Source: Veillonella sp. R32
GTDB lineage: Bacteria; Bacillota; Negativicutes; Veillonellales; Veillonellaceae
DNA: 64,000 nucleotides
Assembly (NCBI RefSeq): GCF_010093125.1
Contig: NZ_NMZQ01000011.1
Coordinates: 96,144 to 160,143 of the forward strand
Reading direction: 5' to 3'
Shown here: piece by piece, positions 9,268-18,906 of the stretch
Position numbering within the stretch: position 1 is the first letter of the stretch
How the letters are laid out: each line of letters starts with the position of its first letter
Position numbers and translations under genes: made by a program
The notes under the pieces: generated by a model
Database searches by the model: none
Told to the model about the DNA's origin: nothing
The model's input: only the letters and a program-made list of their open reading frames with translations

Positions 9268-9815
9268 TGTAAATCCTCCTTTAAAACATTGTACCTTTGT
9301 ATATACCTAAGGCTTATACTAGGTCGTTTTTTAGGACTTCCTTTAGCCGCACTACTTGGTGCCTTAGCCCCAGTGTTCGCTTGACTCTCCGTACTACCTG
9401 GCTTAAACACTTCTAAGAGAGCACTCTTTGTTTCATCGAGTTTGGTAACAGTTTCTGACTTCGCTGGCATATCTGTTTTAGCTGCCTTGGCCTCAACAGC
9501 TGTAGTTTCTTCAGCAAGGCCTTGCAATACAGCATTGCCACCACTCGCTAACAACCACGTATCCAAGCCTTCAGCCGGTCTTGGAATCACTTTCTGTGCT
9601 ATTAAATGACCAAATTGTTCTGCTTGCGCTGCCCCAGCTTGAACGGCTGCCTGTACTGCGCCTACATCACCACGAACTTTCACGGTCATCCAACCGTTAC
9701 CTTTCGCTTTTTCTATATCAATAATAGTTACATTAGCTGACTTTACCATGGCATCCGCTACATGAATCGCCGTTGCTAAACCAGCTACTTCTACGAGTCC
9801 TAATGCGTCTTTCAA
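9264..9815 (-). CDS. pduK: Shell protein PduK (BMC domain with C-terminal extension)
   Basis: 183 residues. The first 90 form a BMC domain ([26 protein letters not shown] and KVIPRPAEG). The rest is a low-complexity, Ala/Lys/Thr-rich extension that ends in a basic segment ([17 protein letters not shown]). PduK is a minor shell protein that helps position compartments in the cell. I see no cysteine cluster in the extension, so iron-sulfur binding is unlikely for this version. Overlaps pduH by 4 bp on one side and pduJ by 4 bp on the other. Confidence 0.88.
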   Translation of the reverse strand: MKDALGLVEVAGLATAIHVADAMVKSANVTIIDIEKAKGNGWMTVKVRGDVGAVQAAVQAGAAQAEQFGHLIAQKVIPRPAEGLDTWLLASGGNAVLQGLAEETTAVEAKAAKTDMPAKSETVTKLDETKSALLEVFKPGSTESQANTGAKAPSSAAKGSPKKRPSISLRYIQRYNVLKEDLQ

Positions 9816-10189
9816 AATACCACCTCCAATCTGGGGTCGGACTTAAAGGGATTTCCCTTAACTAAGCGAGCTGCATTGGCCCCCAACGCCCGCATGGCTT
9901 GCCGCTCATTTTTATACGATTGCAACCGATACATAAACTGTTCCGGTGGCAAATTTTTATAACTCAATACCAAAGTATCCGCTGTGCAACCTAAGCCTAC
10001 TGACAAAGCAGATACATGTGATGCTTCATCAGCCATAGTAAGCACTTCGCTACTAGTAGCTCGTTCTTCTAAAGTATAGGGAATCCCTTCTTCTTCAATG
10101 CCATATAAGACATCTTGAAATTGATCCATCCCTACACCACGGTGGTAATAAATCATAATGGTTGGCTTTGCCGTAATGACAAGTTCCAT
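9812..10189 (-). CDS. pduH: Diol dehydratase reactivase small subunit PduH
   Basis: 125 residues, directly after pduG. Family features are the N-terminal strand [13 protein letters not shown], the acidic GIEEEGIPY loop and the [28 protein letters not shown] region. It swaps places with dehydratase beta subunits to let damaged cobalamin escape, working with the ATPase PduG. Length is normal. Confidence 0.93.
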   Translation of the reverse strand: MELVITAKPTIMIYYHRGVGMDQFQDVLYGIEEEGIPYTLEERATSSEVLTMADEASHVSALSVGLGCTADTLVLSYKNLPPEQFMYRLQSYKNERQAMRALGANAARLVKGNPFKSDPRLEVVF

Positions 10190-10191
10190 AT

Positions 10192-12018
10192 TTATCGCCT
10201 CCGTTCCTTCGCATAGGCTAAGATAAGTCCTGTAGCTACTGCGTTACGAGCTCCTTCTGTGCCCCGTACATTGCCTCGTCCAGCCACTAAATTGTAATGA
10301 GATAAGGCATCGGTTACTAGTTGTGGTACTTCAAAGTCTAATGCAGAACCACCTACAATAACTACAAATGGAATATCTCGTACATTGTGCGTTGGACTTA
10401 CAGCGCGAAGGGCACGTAAGGAATTAGTTACAAATACACGTTCTTTAGCCGTCTGTCGCACAATCTTTATTTTTTCCATAGACACGTCCCCTTCAATCGG
10501 AACAAGACCTTCATCTGTTACAATCACAGTTTTGGCAAATAAAGAGGCGGGTAATGGATCCGTAAAGAACTGCACATTGCCATCTTCATGACGAATGTGA
10601 TACACACTGATTACTTTGGCAAGAGGGAATTTTTTTATACTTTCCGCTAAATGAATATCTTCTAAGCCAAGCTCTGAATTAATTAACATAGTTACCATAT
10701 TACCGGCACCAGCTAAGTGAATGGCTTTTACTTTGCCATCAGGCCCCATAATGGAAGCATCCGTTGAGCCGGCACCTAAGTCAAGAATCGCCAGCGGTGT
10801 TTCTGTGCCTGGTGTTGTTAGTGCACCCAGAATAGCCGACTCCGCTTCTTGACCACCAATTTCAACAGGAATGCGCAATTCTCGTTCTACTTCTTTAGCG
10901 ATAATCTCCATTTGTAAATGGTCCGATTTTACCATGGATGCAATGCCTACGGCTTGTTCCATGGAGAACTCTCCAGCGAGCCCCCCTTTTACATTAATTG
11001 GTACTGATGTATCTACAGCTAATAAATCTTCAATAAACACTTCATTCGGTGATTTATTCGTCAAATTAGCCATAGTTTGACGTACTTTTTCAAGCATACC
11101 GCCTACATTAGTGCCAGCTTCGCCACATACATTTTCAATTTTCGATACTTGTCCAAGGGTGGCCATAATCTGTTCCGCCCCTGCCGATATATCCACTGAT
11201 ACAGTGCGACCATCACCACTAACAACCACCGAGCCAGCGGGAATTACCCGCTCTTTTACATCCCCAGCCGGGGTTTTAATTACTACGGCTGACCGATTAC
11301 CAATAAGCGCTCTTGCTATAGGTACAATATTTTTGGTCTCTTCAGCAGACAGTTTAAACACGGTAGCAATGCCATAAGGATTAGACAATTGGGAAATAAC
11401 TTTACCTGGCTCAACTACTTCTACAGCCGCTAACATACCAAGTGGTACTTTATCTACAAAGGCTACTTCATCAATAATAGGAATAGGTTGTTGTAAACGA
11501 TTAGCTACGAGCACGCCATCATCGGCTTGTAATATAGCGCCTGTAATGCGATACCCTTTAACTACATAGACGTTAATCAATTCAGCGACTAGCTGAAAAT
11601 CTATTTCTTTCGGTACTACTACGATGTAGTCCTCAGTCATAGGTTTATCTAGCAGTTGTAAAATATGAGCCGTCTGACCCACACCAATACCAAGTCCACC
11701 AGGGGTTTTCGGATTATGACCAATCATCGTTGATTCAGTAATAATAGTCTCCGTAATTGTTTCCATCGCCACATCGCCAATAACCGGGGTAGCTTCATTG
11801 ATACGTATTAAATCGATGTCCTGCAAGGACAAGCCCGTTTTAGCAACTAATTGCCGAAGGGAAGCAAATAAACCTTGAATATTATCCTTCGTCCCCTTGA
11901 TGCCAGTCGTATCAGCAATGGCCGACCCTAGGAAACGAACCTCACCAGACTCGTGAATTTCCGCTAAGGCTGATTCAGTTGTAGAATTTCCTATATCAAT
12001 ACCAACGACTCGCTTCAT
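10192..12018 (-). CDS. pduG: Diol dehydratase reactivase large subunit PduG
   Basis: 608 residues, the normal length. It opens with VVGIDIGNSTTESALAEI, a phosphate-1 loop of the Hsp70/actin ATPase fold, and has a second nucleotide motif at LAILDLGAGSTDASI and a third at FVVIVGGSALDFEVP. PduG hydrolyses ATP to release inactivated B12 from the diol (or glycerol) dehydratase. It lies between the dehydratase genes and pduH, the standard order. No damage is seen. Confidence 0.95.
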   Translation of the reverse strand: MKRVVGIDIGNSTTESALAEIHESGEVRFLGSAIADTTGIKGTKDNIQGLFASLRQLVAKTGLSLQDIDLIRINEATPVIGDVAMETITETIITESTMIGHNPKTPGGLGIGVGQTAHILQLLDKPMTEDYIVVVPKEIDFQLVAELINVYVVKGYRITGAILQADDGVLVANRLQQPIPIIDEVAFVDKVPLGMLAAVEVVEPGKVISQLSNPYGIATVFKLSAEETKNIVPIARALIGNRSAVVIKTPAGDVKERVIPAGSVVVSGDGRTVSVDISAGAEQIMATLGQVSKIENVCGEAGTNVGGMLEKVRQTMANLTNKSPNEVFIEDLLAVDTSVPINVKGGLAGEFSMEQAVGIASMVKSDHLQMEIIAKEVERELRIPVEIGGQEAESAILGALTTPGTETPLAILDLGAGSTDASIMGPDGKVKAIHLAGAGNMVTMLINSELGLEDIHLAESIKKFPLAKVISVYHIRHEDGNVQFFTDPLPASLFAKTVIVTDEGLVPIEGDVSMEKIKIVRQTAKERVFVTNSLRALRAVSPTHNVRDIPFVVIVGGSALDFEVPQLVTDALSHYNLVAGRGNVRGTEGARNAVATGLILAYAKERRR

Positions 12019-12036
12019 ATGCTTAACTCCTAACTC

Positions 12037-12555
12037 TTAGTTATCACCTTTTAATTTTTTACGGCGTTCATAATTTTCAGCTGCTTCACGAACGAAATCA
12101 GCACAAATCACAGCACCATATTCTCTTTCTAATTCATCAGCCATCGCCAATAATTCTTGTTTAGAAGAACGATAAGGGCGAAGGGCATTGTACATTTCAA
12201 GTAAGCGTTTATCCCCTACTTTTGTCATTTCAGCAGCACGGGAGAAGTTGAATTCGATTTGGTCACGACCGCCTGCTTTAGCAATTTGACCTTGTGCCTT
12301 CAAAATCTCTGGGCTAATACGCATATCTTCCATAGATACTTGGCCATTCATAACACTATCTAAGGTAATATCATCCAGCCCTTTATCGCCTACGCGAATC
12401 CATTCAGGATGTTTTTTAGCAATTGGATAGTCAGCTACGGTAGCCACACGTTCACTGGAAGATGTGTGCGTTGTGCTAGCTGTAGTTGGTGCTGGCGTTC
12501 CTTTTTGCATATCTTCTAAAATCTTACGAATCATAGATTCCATTTCTGTACTCAT
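12037..12555 (-). CDS. pduE: Propanediol dehydratase small subunit PduE
   Basis: 172 residues with the family block DYPIAKKHPEWIRVGDKGLDDITLDSVMNG (seen as two adjoining conserved stretches) and REAAENYERRKKLK at the end. The first 45 residues, rich in Thr and Ala after a short helix, resemble the N-terminal extension that makes PduE poorly soluble and is thought to help packaging. It forms the gamma subunit of the B12-dependent dehydratase. Confidence 0.95.
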   Translation of the reverse strand: MSTEMESMIRKILEDMQKGTPAPTTASTTHTSSSERVATVADYPIAKKHPEWIRVGDKGLDDITLDSVMNGQVSMEDMRISPEILKAQGQIAKAGGRDQIEFNFSRAAEMTKVGDKRLLEMYNALRPYRSSKQELLAMADELEREYGAVICADFVREAAENYERRKKLKGDN

Positions 12556-12565
12556 AGTGGCCTCC

Positions 12566-13246
12566 TTATAGGCTCACGCGGCATTCATCAGCCGGTTTAC
12601 CTTTAACTACCCGTTTTGTTTCTTTAATATGTAATAGGGCTGACAAGGCTTGATATTTAGGCCGTGCCATCTGGTCATTTAAGGTCGCTACTGGTGTTGG
12701 GGATTCCCCTTTAGCATATTTAGCCGCATTTTTACCAATGGCGCGATATACTTCTTCCGTAAGTAATGGAGCTTGTGGGAATAATTCTAAGTTGGAAAGG
12801 GGCTGTAAATCACGTTGGTGAATTACTGTCGTTCCTTTAGACTGAATGCCGATACAAATACCGGAACCAGATAATTTATCCCCTTCAACTGCTACAGCCG
12901 CCACGTCAGAAGAACGATATACACGTACAACCCGTGCTTTTAAACCTTCTTCTTCAATACCAGCTACCAATTGACGGATTACATTGCGATGAGGTACCCC
13001 TACAATCGTAGTCCGTTGGCTACGACCAAAGGCAGGACCTACTGCGATAACTACTTCATCAGGGGCTGTATGAGATTCAGCCGGACCACCTGTTTGAATC
13101 CAAGTATCATCAGTATCTTCTTCTTTAGGACGCGAAGCAGGTGCTGCGGAGGAGCCAGAGAATGTTACAGGCTCGCTAGCAGTGCCCATTTCTTTAAGCA
13201 CTTCCATGATGAGTGCACGTAAAACTTGCTCATTAACTTCAGCCAT
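12566..13246 (-). CDS. pduD: Propanediol dehydratase medium subunit PduD
   Basis: 226 residues. The N-terminal helix [20 protein letters not shown] followed by a Ser/Pro/Glu-rich linker is the known type of targeting peptide that brings the dehydratase into the microcompartment. The core has [21 protein letters not shown] and [16 protein letters not shown], typical of the beta subunit that contacts cobalamin with PduC. A glycerol dehydratase beta subunit is the only close alternative and usually lacks the long extension. Confidence 0.95.
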   Translation of the reverse strand: MAEVNEQVLRALIMEVLKEMGTASEPVTFSGSSAAPASRPKEEDTDDTWIQTGGPAESHTAPDEVVIAVGPAFGRSQRTTIVGVPHRNVIRQLVAGIEEEGLKARVVRVYRSSDVAAVAVEGDKLSGSGICIGIQSKGTTVIHQRDLQPLSNLELFPQAPLLTEEVYRAIGKNAAKYAKGESPTPVATLNDQMARPKYQALSALLHIKETKRVVKGKPADECRVSL

Positions 13247-13258
13247 GTGGATTCCTCC

Positions 13259-14920
13259 TTATATATCTCGTGGATCAATTGCATTTGGAATATTTTTGAT
13301 GGTTTCCCAATCTTCGCCTTCCAAACGATAACCAGTGCCTACGCCAGCATAATCATTTGGATTATTAATAGCGGAGTTTACATTGAATTTATCGTCAAAA
13401 ATAGCAGCCGTCTGCAAATAGTCACCAGCAATTTTTTGTTTTAACAAATTAAGTACACTTTGGGCGATATCATTAAAACCGCGTTTAGCAAGACCTTTAA
13501 CAAAGTCAATACCTGTTACACCACGAGCCATAATATCAGCAGCCCCTTTAATATCGGCTACTTTATCACGTTCTGGCATATCTTTAGAACCATGAGCATA
13601 AGTAGCTGCTTCTACTTCTTCATCAGTAATAGCTGGCAACCCTAATTCAGCAAATAAGCCTTGAAGAGCACGAGCCGCTTTATTACGAACTGCTACCACT
13701 TCTTCTTCACGCACTGGTTTCAAACCACCGTTAACTTTGAGGTCACGTTGAATAATTGTCCAGTCATCATAGTCTTCTGCATCCCAGTTAGAGCCAGCAA
13801 ACATGTTGTCATAGTTTGGTGTAGAGCTATAACCAGAGCAAATGAAGTCTGTACCAGGGCAGAACTGCATAAGTGTACGTGCTGTACGACGTAAGTCGGA
13901 ATGACTGAATGTTTGGTCATTACTAGAAGCACATTCAAGATCGAGCATAGCAGCAATTAAGTTTTCTGCAATAACCGCACGAATACCAGATGGTACAGCT
14001 GCTGGAATACCGATACAACTTACAGAACCATTTTGGATACCTTGTACACCAGCCCCTTTAGTAATATAGAGACAACGTGTTTCAAGGTATAACATGGATT
14101 TACCTTCCGCTTGGCCCATCTGTACTTCCGAACCAGTACCAGAGGTGAAACGCATTTTTAAACCACGAGAAGCATACGCAGAGGCTAAGAACGCTTTAGA
14201 CCATGGTGTATCATCGCCATCAGTAAATACATCTTCTGTACCATATACGGAAATAGTTTCTGCATAAGCTGTGAAACCACGCATACCAAGTTCTAATTCA
14301 GTGGCTTCTTCCAAGGAGCATTGAGTCAATACGCCGGGGCGACCTGCTTGGGAACCAACAAGAATACTAATAGCATTTAATGGTGCATAACGAGCAACAG
14401 CTACTGTAGTTTCTTCTTCTGCAAAACCACGGAAAGCCCCTTCAGCCGCATCCGCTGCAATTTGTACAGGATTATCGTTTACATTCGTTACATGAGCTTG
14501 GTTAGCCATAGTGCGACGAGCACGCATTTTTTGCATACATTGCATCATTTCAACAACATTGAAATGGCTTACTACTTCTACCATTTTAGCTGGTGTCATA
14601 GATTTAGCTAAACTAGCAATTTCACTGCGTGGCACAGTTGGTGTCAAAATCATATTAGCGATTTGACGAGAATCCATAGCCATAACTTCTTCAGCTCGTT
14701 CTAAGCGAATTGCATAGTTAGCAATAAATGTATCAATTAAGTCGAAATCTTCACGACGCTTGCCGTCAAGTTCAACTATTTTACCATTTTCAATACGAAT
14801 ACTAGGCTTTGGATCTTGTGGGGATTCCATAGCTATAAAGCCTTCTTCTACCCACTCTTTTACATATCCATCCTGATTAACAGGGCGCTGACTTAATACT
14901 TCAAAACGTTTTGATCTCAT
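13259..14920 (-). CDS. pduC: Propanediol dehydratase large subunit PduC (B12-dependent)
   Basis: 553 residues, the normal length of the catalytic TIM-barrel subunit. Conserved stretches include MRSKRFEVLSQRPVNQDGYV, DNPVQIAADAAEGAFRGFAE, TGSEVQMGQAEGKSMLYLE and CIGIPAAVPSGIRAV. The enzyme dehydrates 1,2-propanediol to propionaldehyde, or glycerol to 3-hydroxypropionaldehyde, by an adenosylcobalamin radical mechanism. Diol and glycerol dehydratases cannot be separated with certainty by eye; the extended PduD and the pdu context favour propanediol. The 3' end has a GAGG-type site ahead of pduD. Confidence 0.96.
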   Translation of the reverse strand: MRSKRFEVLSQRPVNQDGYVKEWVEEGFIAMESPQDPKPSIRIENGKIVELDGKRREDFDLIDTFIANYAIRLERAEEVMAMDSRQIANMILTPTVPRSEIASLAKSMTPAKMVEVVSHFNVVEMMQCMQKMRARRTMANQAHVTNVNDNPVQIAADAAEGAFRGFAEEETTVAVARYAPLNAISILVGSQAGRPGVLTQCSLEEATELELGMRGFTAYAETISVYGTEDVFTDGDDTPWSKAFLASAYASRGLKMRFTSGTGSEVQMGQAEGKSMLYLETRCLYITKGAGVQGIQNGSVSCIGIPAAVPSGIRAVIAENLIAAMLDLECASSNDQTFSHSDLRRTARTLMQFCPGTDFICSGYSSTPNYDNMFAGSNWDAEDYDDWTIIQRDLKVNGGLKPVREEEVVAVRNKAARALQGLFAELGLPAITDEEVEAATYAHGSKDMPERDKVADIKGAADIMARGVTGIDFVKGLAKRGFNDIAQSVLNLLKQKIAGDYLQTAAIFDDKFNVNSAINNPNDYAGVGTGYRLEGEDWETIKNIPNAIDPRDI

Positions 14921-14947
14921 ATTTCAAGCTTCCTTTCTGTATAAGGT

Positions 14948-15763
14948 TTAGATATAAGAAGGGGCATCATTTTTAGGTTCGCTACCTAAGGTACCTAATA
15001 ATTCTTTACCGATTTCACGAGCAGTAATAACGGCTTGACGAACAGCACCAGAATCACCAGAAATTTGTAAAATTACTTCGTTGGAGAAGCTTGTGCCATT
15101 AGCTGGGGATGCATAGCCAATTACATCAACATTAGCAGCTTTCACAGCAGCATCAGCCATAACTACACCAATAGCAGCAGGAGCGCCTACGATAAGGCCA
15201 AAAGCTTTACCTTCTGGTGCGCCAAAAGCGGTGTTAATTGCATGACTAGCACGAGCTGTATATTGTAATTCAATATGACCTGCTTCATTGCCATATACAT
15301 CGCCAAATGTGCGTTCCACTTCTTTAAGTGTTACTTCTACAGCACGTTTTACATCAGAAACATCATCGCCACCAAAGATAATCAAAGAACCATGACCAGC
15401 GCCACCTTTAGTGTCACGAGCTAATTCAATACTTACGATTTCTGTGTTGGTTGCTTTTACCGCTTCATCAGCTGCCATAATGTGTGGACCTGCACCAGTA
15501 CGAGCACCTACAACACCAATTGAACGATATTTTTTTGTCAATTTCATTGCATCAAGAACTTGCTGATCAACATTTGCTATTACTAAACCAATTGTGTCAC
15601 CGAATTTAGCTGTGCCGATAAATTCTGTTAAACTGCAACTATTCGCCATAACTTGTTCCGCTCCTTTGCTTTCACTTTGCTTGTCTGCTGTTGCTGATAA
15701 AGTATCAGCTTTGCTTAATACACGTTTTAGAATTTCGTCTACCATTTTGTCCGTATTACTCAT
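14948..15763 (-). CDS. pduB: Shell protein PduB (tandem BMC domains), with a probable second start PduB'
   Basis: 271 residues with two permuted BMC domains (from GDTIGLVIANVDQQVLDAM and from EGKAFGLIVGAPAAIGVVM), forming trimeric shell tiles. The first 38 residues ([16 protein letters not shown]..) are the N-terminal extension that in Salmonella links cargo to the shell. A second in-frame ATG at 15649 (residue 39, MANSCSLTEF) has AAAGGAG about a dozen bases upstream, matching the known PduB' start in Salmonella, so two products are likely. The first start overlaps the stop of pduA (TAATG). Confidence 0.94.
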   Translation of the reverse strand: MSNTDKMVDEILKRVLSKADTLSATADKQSESKGAEQVMANSCSLTEFIGTAKFGDTIGLVIANVDQQVLDAMKLTKKYRSIGVVGARTGAGPHIMAADEAVKATNTEIVSIELARDTKGGAGHGSLIIFGGDDVSDVKRAVEVTLKEVERTFGDVYGNEAGHIELQYTARASHAINTAFGAPEGKAFGLIVGAPAAIGVVMADAAVKAANVDVIGYASPANGTSFSNEVILQISGDSGAVRQAVITAREIGKELLGTLGSEPKNDAPSYI

Positions 15764-16050
15764 TACGCATCACCTTTTTCCTTTAAGAGTAAGCGTTCCA
15801 CTTCACTATGAGGGCGTGGAATTACATGGGTAGATACGACTTGGCCAACTCGTTCTGCTGCCGCAGCACCTGCATCTACAGAGGCTTTAACAGCACCAAC
15901 ATCGCCACGTACCATAACTGTTACCAAACCAGACCCAATTTTTTCAGTGCCAATTAATGTTACATTAGCGGCCTTTACCATGGCATCAGCTGCTTCGATA
16001 GCTCCTACGAGGCCTTTCGTTTCAACCATGCCTAATGCTTCTTGCGACAT
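15763..16050 (-). CDS. pduA: Major shell hexamer PduA (BMC domain), first gene of the operon
   Basis: 95 residues, a canonical BMC domain ([21 protein letters not shown], then [15 protein letters not shown] and [11 protein letters not shown]). I chose ATG 16050 (MSQEAL) because AGGAG ends nine bases upstream; the ATG at 16059 would touch the ribosome site. It is the first gene after the divergent regulator, as in other pdu operons. It shares most of its sequence with PduJ at 8998-9267, an expected paralogue pair. Confidence 0.93.
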   Translation of the reverse strand: MSQEALGMVETKGLVGAIEAADAMVKAANVTLIGTEKIGSGLVTVMVRGDVGAVKASVDAGAAAAERVGQVVSTHVIPRPHSEVERLLLKEKGDA

Positions 16051-16119
16051 ACAATTCATCTCCTATCTTTGGCGCAATCCTATTTTTTTACCACAATGAA
16101 TGCGGTTCTGTGTAAATTT

Positions 16120-16148
16120 AGTATACAAAATAACAGTATTCCATTTTT
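16120..16148 (-). promoter_or_regulatory. Probable pdu operon promoter
   Basis: On the minus strand a good -10 element TATACT lies at 16125-16120, about 70 bp before pduA. The matching -35 position (16148-16143) reads AAAAAT, far from TTGACA. A weak -35 fits a promoter that needs an activator such as the PocR-like protein encoded divergently. The start site is inferred. Confidence 0.45.
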
Positions 16149-16187
16149 TAACACATTTTTGCCAAATTTTATTATTTTATTCTGCAA

Positions 16188-16205
16188 ATAACAATTTTTT
16201 GTTAT
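16188..16205. promoter_or_regulatory. Inverted repeat in the pduA/pocR intergenic region
   Basis: ATAACAAttttTTGTTAT, a perfect 7-bp inverted repeat, overlaps a TATAAT hexamer (16203-16208) that could serve as the -10 of the divergent regulator. It is a candidate binding site for autoregulation; no binding protein is known. The rest of 16051-16341 is AT-rich and non-coding. Confidence 0.4.
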
Positions 16206-16341
16206 AATTAATATAATTAAGAGTCATAAAATTATAGTAAGTTCTGTATCTATCATGATTTTTTATCATTTTAAGTATTACCACTTCTTAATCTTTTATT
16301 TTCTTTGTACGCCCATACAACAGAAAAAGGGGGTGGCAACG

Positions 16342-17226
16342 ATGCCAACCAATAATTTTAAGACCGAATCAACCATGATTAATGAAATCATGCGCGATTT
16401 CACCAACATTACGGACTTAGCTGCCGTATATGTAGATTTACGAGGCCGCGTACTGTCTAGTAAATACAATTTCAGCAATTTTTGTAAATATATTCGCAGT
16501 CATCCAACCTTGTCGCGCCTTTGCGCCTACTGCGATGCCTATGGTGGCCTGGAAGCCTCTAAAGGACGTTGTCCATCAGCCTATCGCTGCCATGCAGGCC
16601 TAATTGATATTTCCGTGCCTATCATTCACAACGGTCATCTCTTAGGCTACATCGTTGCGGGGCAAACTATCGTAACGGATTCACAAATGCCGTTAATCTC
16701 TGCCCGTAGCGAATGGCATAACGATAGCACCTTAAAAAGTTACTATCGTCAATTGCCAACCTACTCCTCGGAGGAAGTAACTAGCGCTACCAAAGTATTA
16801 AATCTCATGGCAGGCCATCATTTCCCTGACATCCTCAATATGAGTCTAGATTTACCTGAACTACAAAGCACCAATTGTAGCAGTTGTCAGCAAATGAAAA
16901 CGAATTACCGCCCAGAAATTAAACGCGCTTTAACCTATATTGATAAAAATTTATGCCATAATCCATCCTTGCGGGATATTGCCAATCATGTATACCTAAG
17001 TGAGTCCTATCTCTCGAAGATTTTCAAACAAGAAGTAGGCTTATCCTTAGTGCAATACATTAATGAGCGCAAATTAGATCAAGCTAAACTCATGTTACGT
17101 GGCTCTGATTCTTCTATTGAATCGATTGCCCGTAATCTAGGTTACAATCGGCCTAGTTATTTCTGTAAAGTATTCAAAGAGGCTACCTCAGAGACACCTC
17201 ATTCCTATCGTAAAAAATATAAATAA
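16342..17226 (+). CDS. pocR: PocR-type AraC-family activator of the pdu operon
   Basis: 294 residues. Residues 10 to about 170 form a PocR sensor domain with its cysteine cluster (LCAYCDAYGG, GRCPSAYRCHAG) and VPIIHNGHLLGYIVAGQ. Residues about 195 to 290 are two AraC-type helix-turn-helix motifs (LRDIANHVYLSESYLSKIFKQEVG and IESIARNLGYNRPSYFCKVFKEATS). PocR senses 1,2-propanediol in Salmonella and switches on pdu and cob genes. The start at 16342 follows AAGGGGGTGG; an upstream ATG at 16255 would add a 29-residue hydrophobic leader unlike the family. Divergent from pduA. Confidence 0.92.
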   Translation: MPTNNFKTESTMINEIMRDFTNITDLAAVYVDLRGRVLSSKYNFSNFCKYIRSHPTLSRLCAYCDAYGGLEASKGRCPSAYRCHAGLIDISVPIIHNGHLLGYIVAGQTIVTDSQMPLISARSEWHNDSTLKSYYRQLPTYSSEEVTSATKVLNLMAGHHFPDILNMSLDLPELQSTNCSSCQQMKTNYRPEIKRALTYIDKNLCHNPSLRDIANHVYLSESYLSKIFKQEVGLSLVQYINERKLDQAKLMLRGSDSSIESIARNLGYNRPSYFCKVFKEATSETPHSYRKKYK

Positions 17227-17228
17227 TA

Positions 17229-17352
17229 AAAGCAGTATTTAATTTCGCTAACGCCGTACCTTTGACAGGCCTGCATCGGTGTGCCCTTTAGACACAAACC
17301 AATCCATCCCCTAGGTTCGACATTATCTATTACGAATTAAATACTGCTTTTT
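17229..17352 (+). terminator. Long-stem terminator or structured RNA after pocR
   Basis: AAAGCAGTATTTAATT (from about 17230) pairs with AATTAAATACTGCTTT ending in T6. The enclosed loop is about 85 bases, far longer than usual, and contains smaller possible hairpins (GTGT with ACAC near 17279-17297; AACC with GGTT near 17308-17325). It separates pocR from the amidase gene and probably ends pocR transcription. A small RNA is possible but unproven. Confidence 0.55.
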
Positions 17353-17404
17353 TATATACATTATCTTGCCATATATACTTATTATTAAACTCAAAGGAGC
17401 TCCT

Positions 17405-18643
17405 ATGATACACAAAGCCCGACTACAACAACACCTAGATCAGATGTATGCCCTCAGCACAATTCCAGCTGTACCTGGTATTAATCGCGTAGCCTTCACC
17501 GAGCAAGATTGGCAAGGACGAGCTTATCTCATTAACTGTTTACAAGAACTGGGCCTTACATTACATTATGATAATTTTGGCAATGTAGTAGGGCGCTATG
17601 AAGGTCTACAACCAGAGGCACCCGCCATCATGCTTGGCTCTCACACCGATAGCGTCCCCCAAGGCGGTCATTATGATGGTCTCGCCGGGATTGTCGCAGC
17701 CATCGAAGTCGTCACGGCTTTAAAAGAAGCTAATATACGGTTACAAACACCTATCGATATTGCCCTTTTCATGTGCGAAGAATCCAGTCGCTTTGGTTCG
17801 GCTACCTTAGGAAGCCAAGCCATGCGCGGCCAACTCACGAAAGAGCGGCTTCATCAATTAAAAGATAAACAAGGACTTAGCCTATATGAAGTATTACAAC
17901 AACGAGGCTTTAACCCCGAAGCCGTACCAAGTGGCTCATACCCTAAGCCTTTAAAAGCCTTTCTGGAACTCCATATCGAACAAGGCCTTGTATTGGAAGC
18001 TACCAATCATCAAATTGGCATAGTCACAGGTATTGCTGCCCCTACTCGCTATAAATTACAAGTACATGGCACCGCTGGTCACAGTGGCGCTACCCCTATG
18101 AACCATCGTCACGATGGTCTTTGTGCGGCCGCTGATATTATTTTAGCTACCGAACGCATCGCCAAGGCCTCTGGCCCAGTGCCGGTAGTGGCTACTATTG
18201 GTGTAATTGAGGCTACACCAGGCGTAATGAATGTGATTCCTGGCGAAGTCTCCTTAGGCCTGGATATTCGTAGCATTTCAGAAACGGCCAAAGAGGAAGC
18301 AACCAACGCTATTTTAGAAGCCATTAAAGAAATCAGTGCCACTCGTCAAATCCCTATTGAAACTAACCTCATCGCTAATGAAAAACCCCTCATGATTCAT
18401 GCCACCATGTTAAACGCCATGGAAACTGTTGCTCAAAGTCATCATTATAACTACATGACCTTACCTAGTGGCGCAGGTCATGATGCGATGAACTGGGGCG
18501 ATTATACAGAAGTTGGTATGATTTTCATTCCTTGTGCTAAAGGTATTAGTCATAATCCCGCTGAAGCCATTAACCTCGATGATTTAATGGCCGGCACCGA
18601 ATACCTCTTAGAATTAGTACAATACTTAGATGCCTTAACATAA
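17405..18643 (+). CDS. M20-family amidase/carbamoylase (HyuC/AllC-like)
   Basis: 412 residues of the zinc-dependent M20 family, branch of N-carbamoyl-L-amino-acid hydrolases, allantoate amidohydrolases and beta-ureidopropionases. Metal-site motifs are GSHTDSVPQGGHYDGLAG, CEESSRFG and LELHIEQG, with the C-terminal LPSGAGHDAMNW and SHNPAE. It cleaves an N-carbamoyl or ureido compound to an amino acid, CO2 and ammonia. The start at 17405 has AAAGGAG; the upstream ATG lacks one. It lies ahead of a glutamate transporter, but the two are separated by 507 bp with a promoter. The exact substrate cannot be told. Confidence 0.85.
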   Translation: MIHKARLQQHLDQMYALSTIPAVPGINRVAFTEQDWQGRAYLINCLQELGLTLHYDNFGNVVGRYEGLQPEAPAIMLGSHTDSVPQGGHYDGLAGIVAAIEVVTALKEANIRLQTPIDIALFMCEESSRFGSATLGSQAMRGQLTKERLHQLKDKQGLSLYEVLQQRGFNPEAVPSGSYPKPLKAFLELHIEQGLVLEATNHQIGIVTGIAAPTRYKLQVHGTAGHSGATPMNHRHDGLCAAADIILATERIAKASGPVPVVATIGVIEATPGVMNVIPGEVSLGLDIRSISETAKEEATNAILEAIKEISATRQIPIETNLIANEKPLMIHATMLNAMETVAQSHHYNYMTLPSGAGHDAMNWGDYTEVGMIFIPCAKGISHNPAEAINLDDLMAGTEYLLELVQYLDALT

Positions 18644-18863
18644 TTCATTTGCTTCACCGTACTTTTTTCTAATCTAGCACTACAATCAGTCTTTTCTTAA
18701 ATTACATATGTATTCTAAAATGTTTATTTTTATGAAATATTTCTGAAATTATGCGTATAAACAGTCACTTTAAATGCAATGAATACACAAGATATAGAAT
18801 ATATTTTTATTTTCCCAAAAATATCAAAGACAGTATAAAACCACAATCTACAACTCTATAGTG

Positions 18864-18884
18864 GTATACATGATTTTTGTATAC
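18864..18884. promoter_or_regulatory. Inverted repeat upstream of the gltS promoter
   Basis: GTATACA, seven bases, TGTATAC: a perfect 7-bp inverted repeat whose right edge is 23 bp upstream of the -35 hexamer of the gltS promoter. This is a usual place for an activator site; the protein is unknown. Confidence 0.4.
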
Positions 18885-18906
18885 ATAGAAAATATTCGTA
18901 AAGCTA

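Noticed and set aside
13460..13956. Open frames on both strands inside pduC
   Set aside because: They are short, overlap a strongly conserved gene, lack ribosome sites and show no family motif; they reflect codon composition.
16051..16341. Cobalamin riboswitch for the pdu operon
   Set aside because: No B12 box or matching helices in the short AT-rich leader; control by the PocR-like activator is enough.
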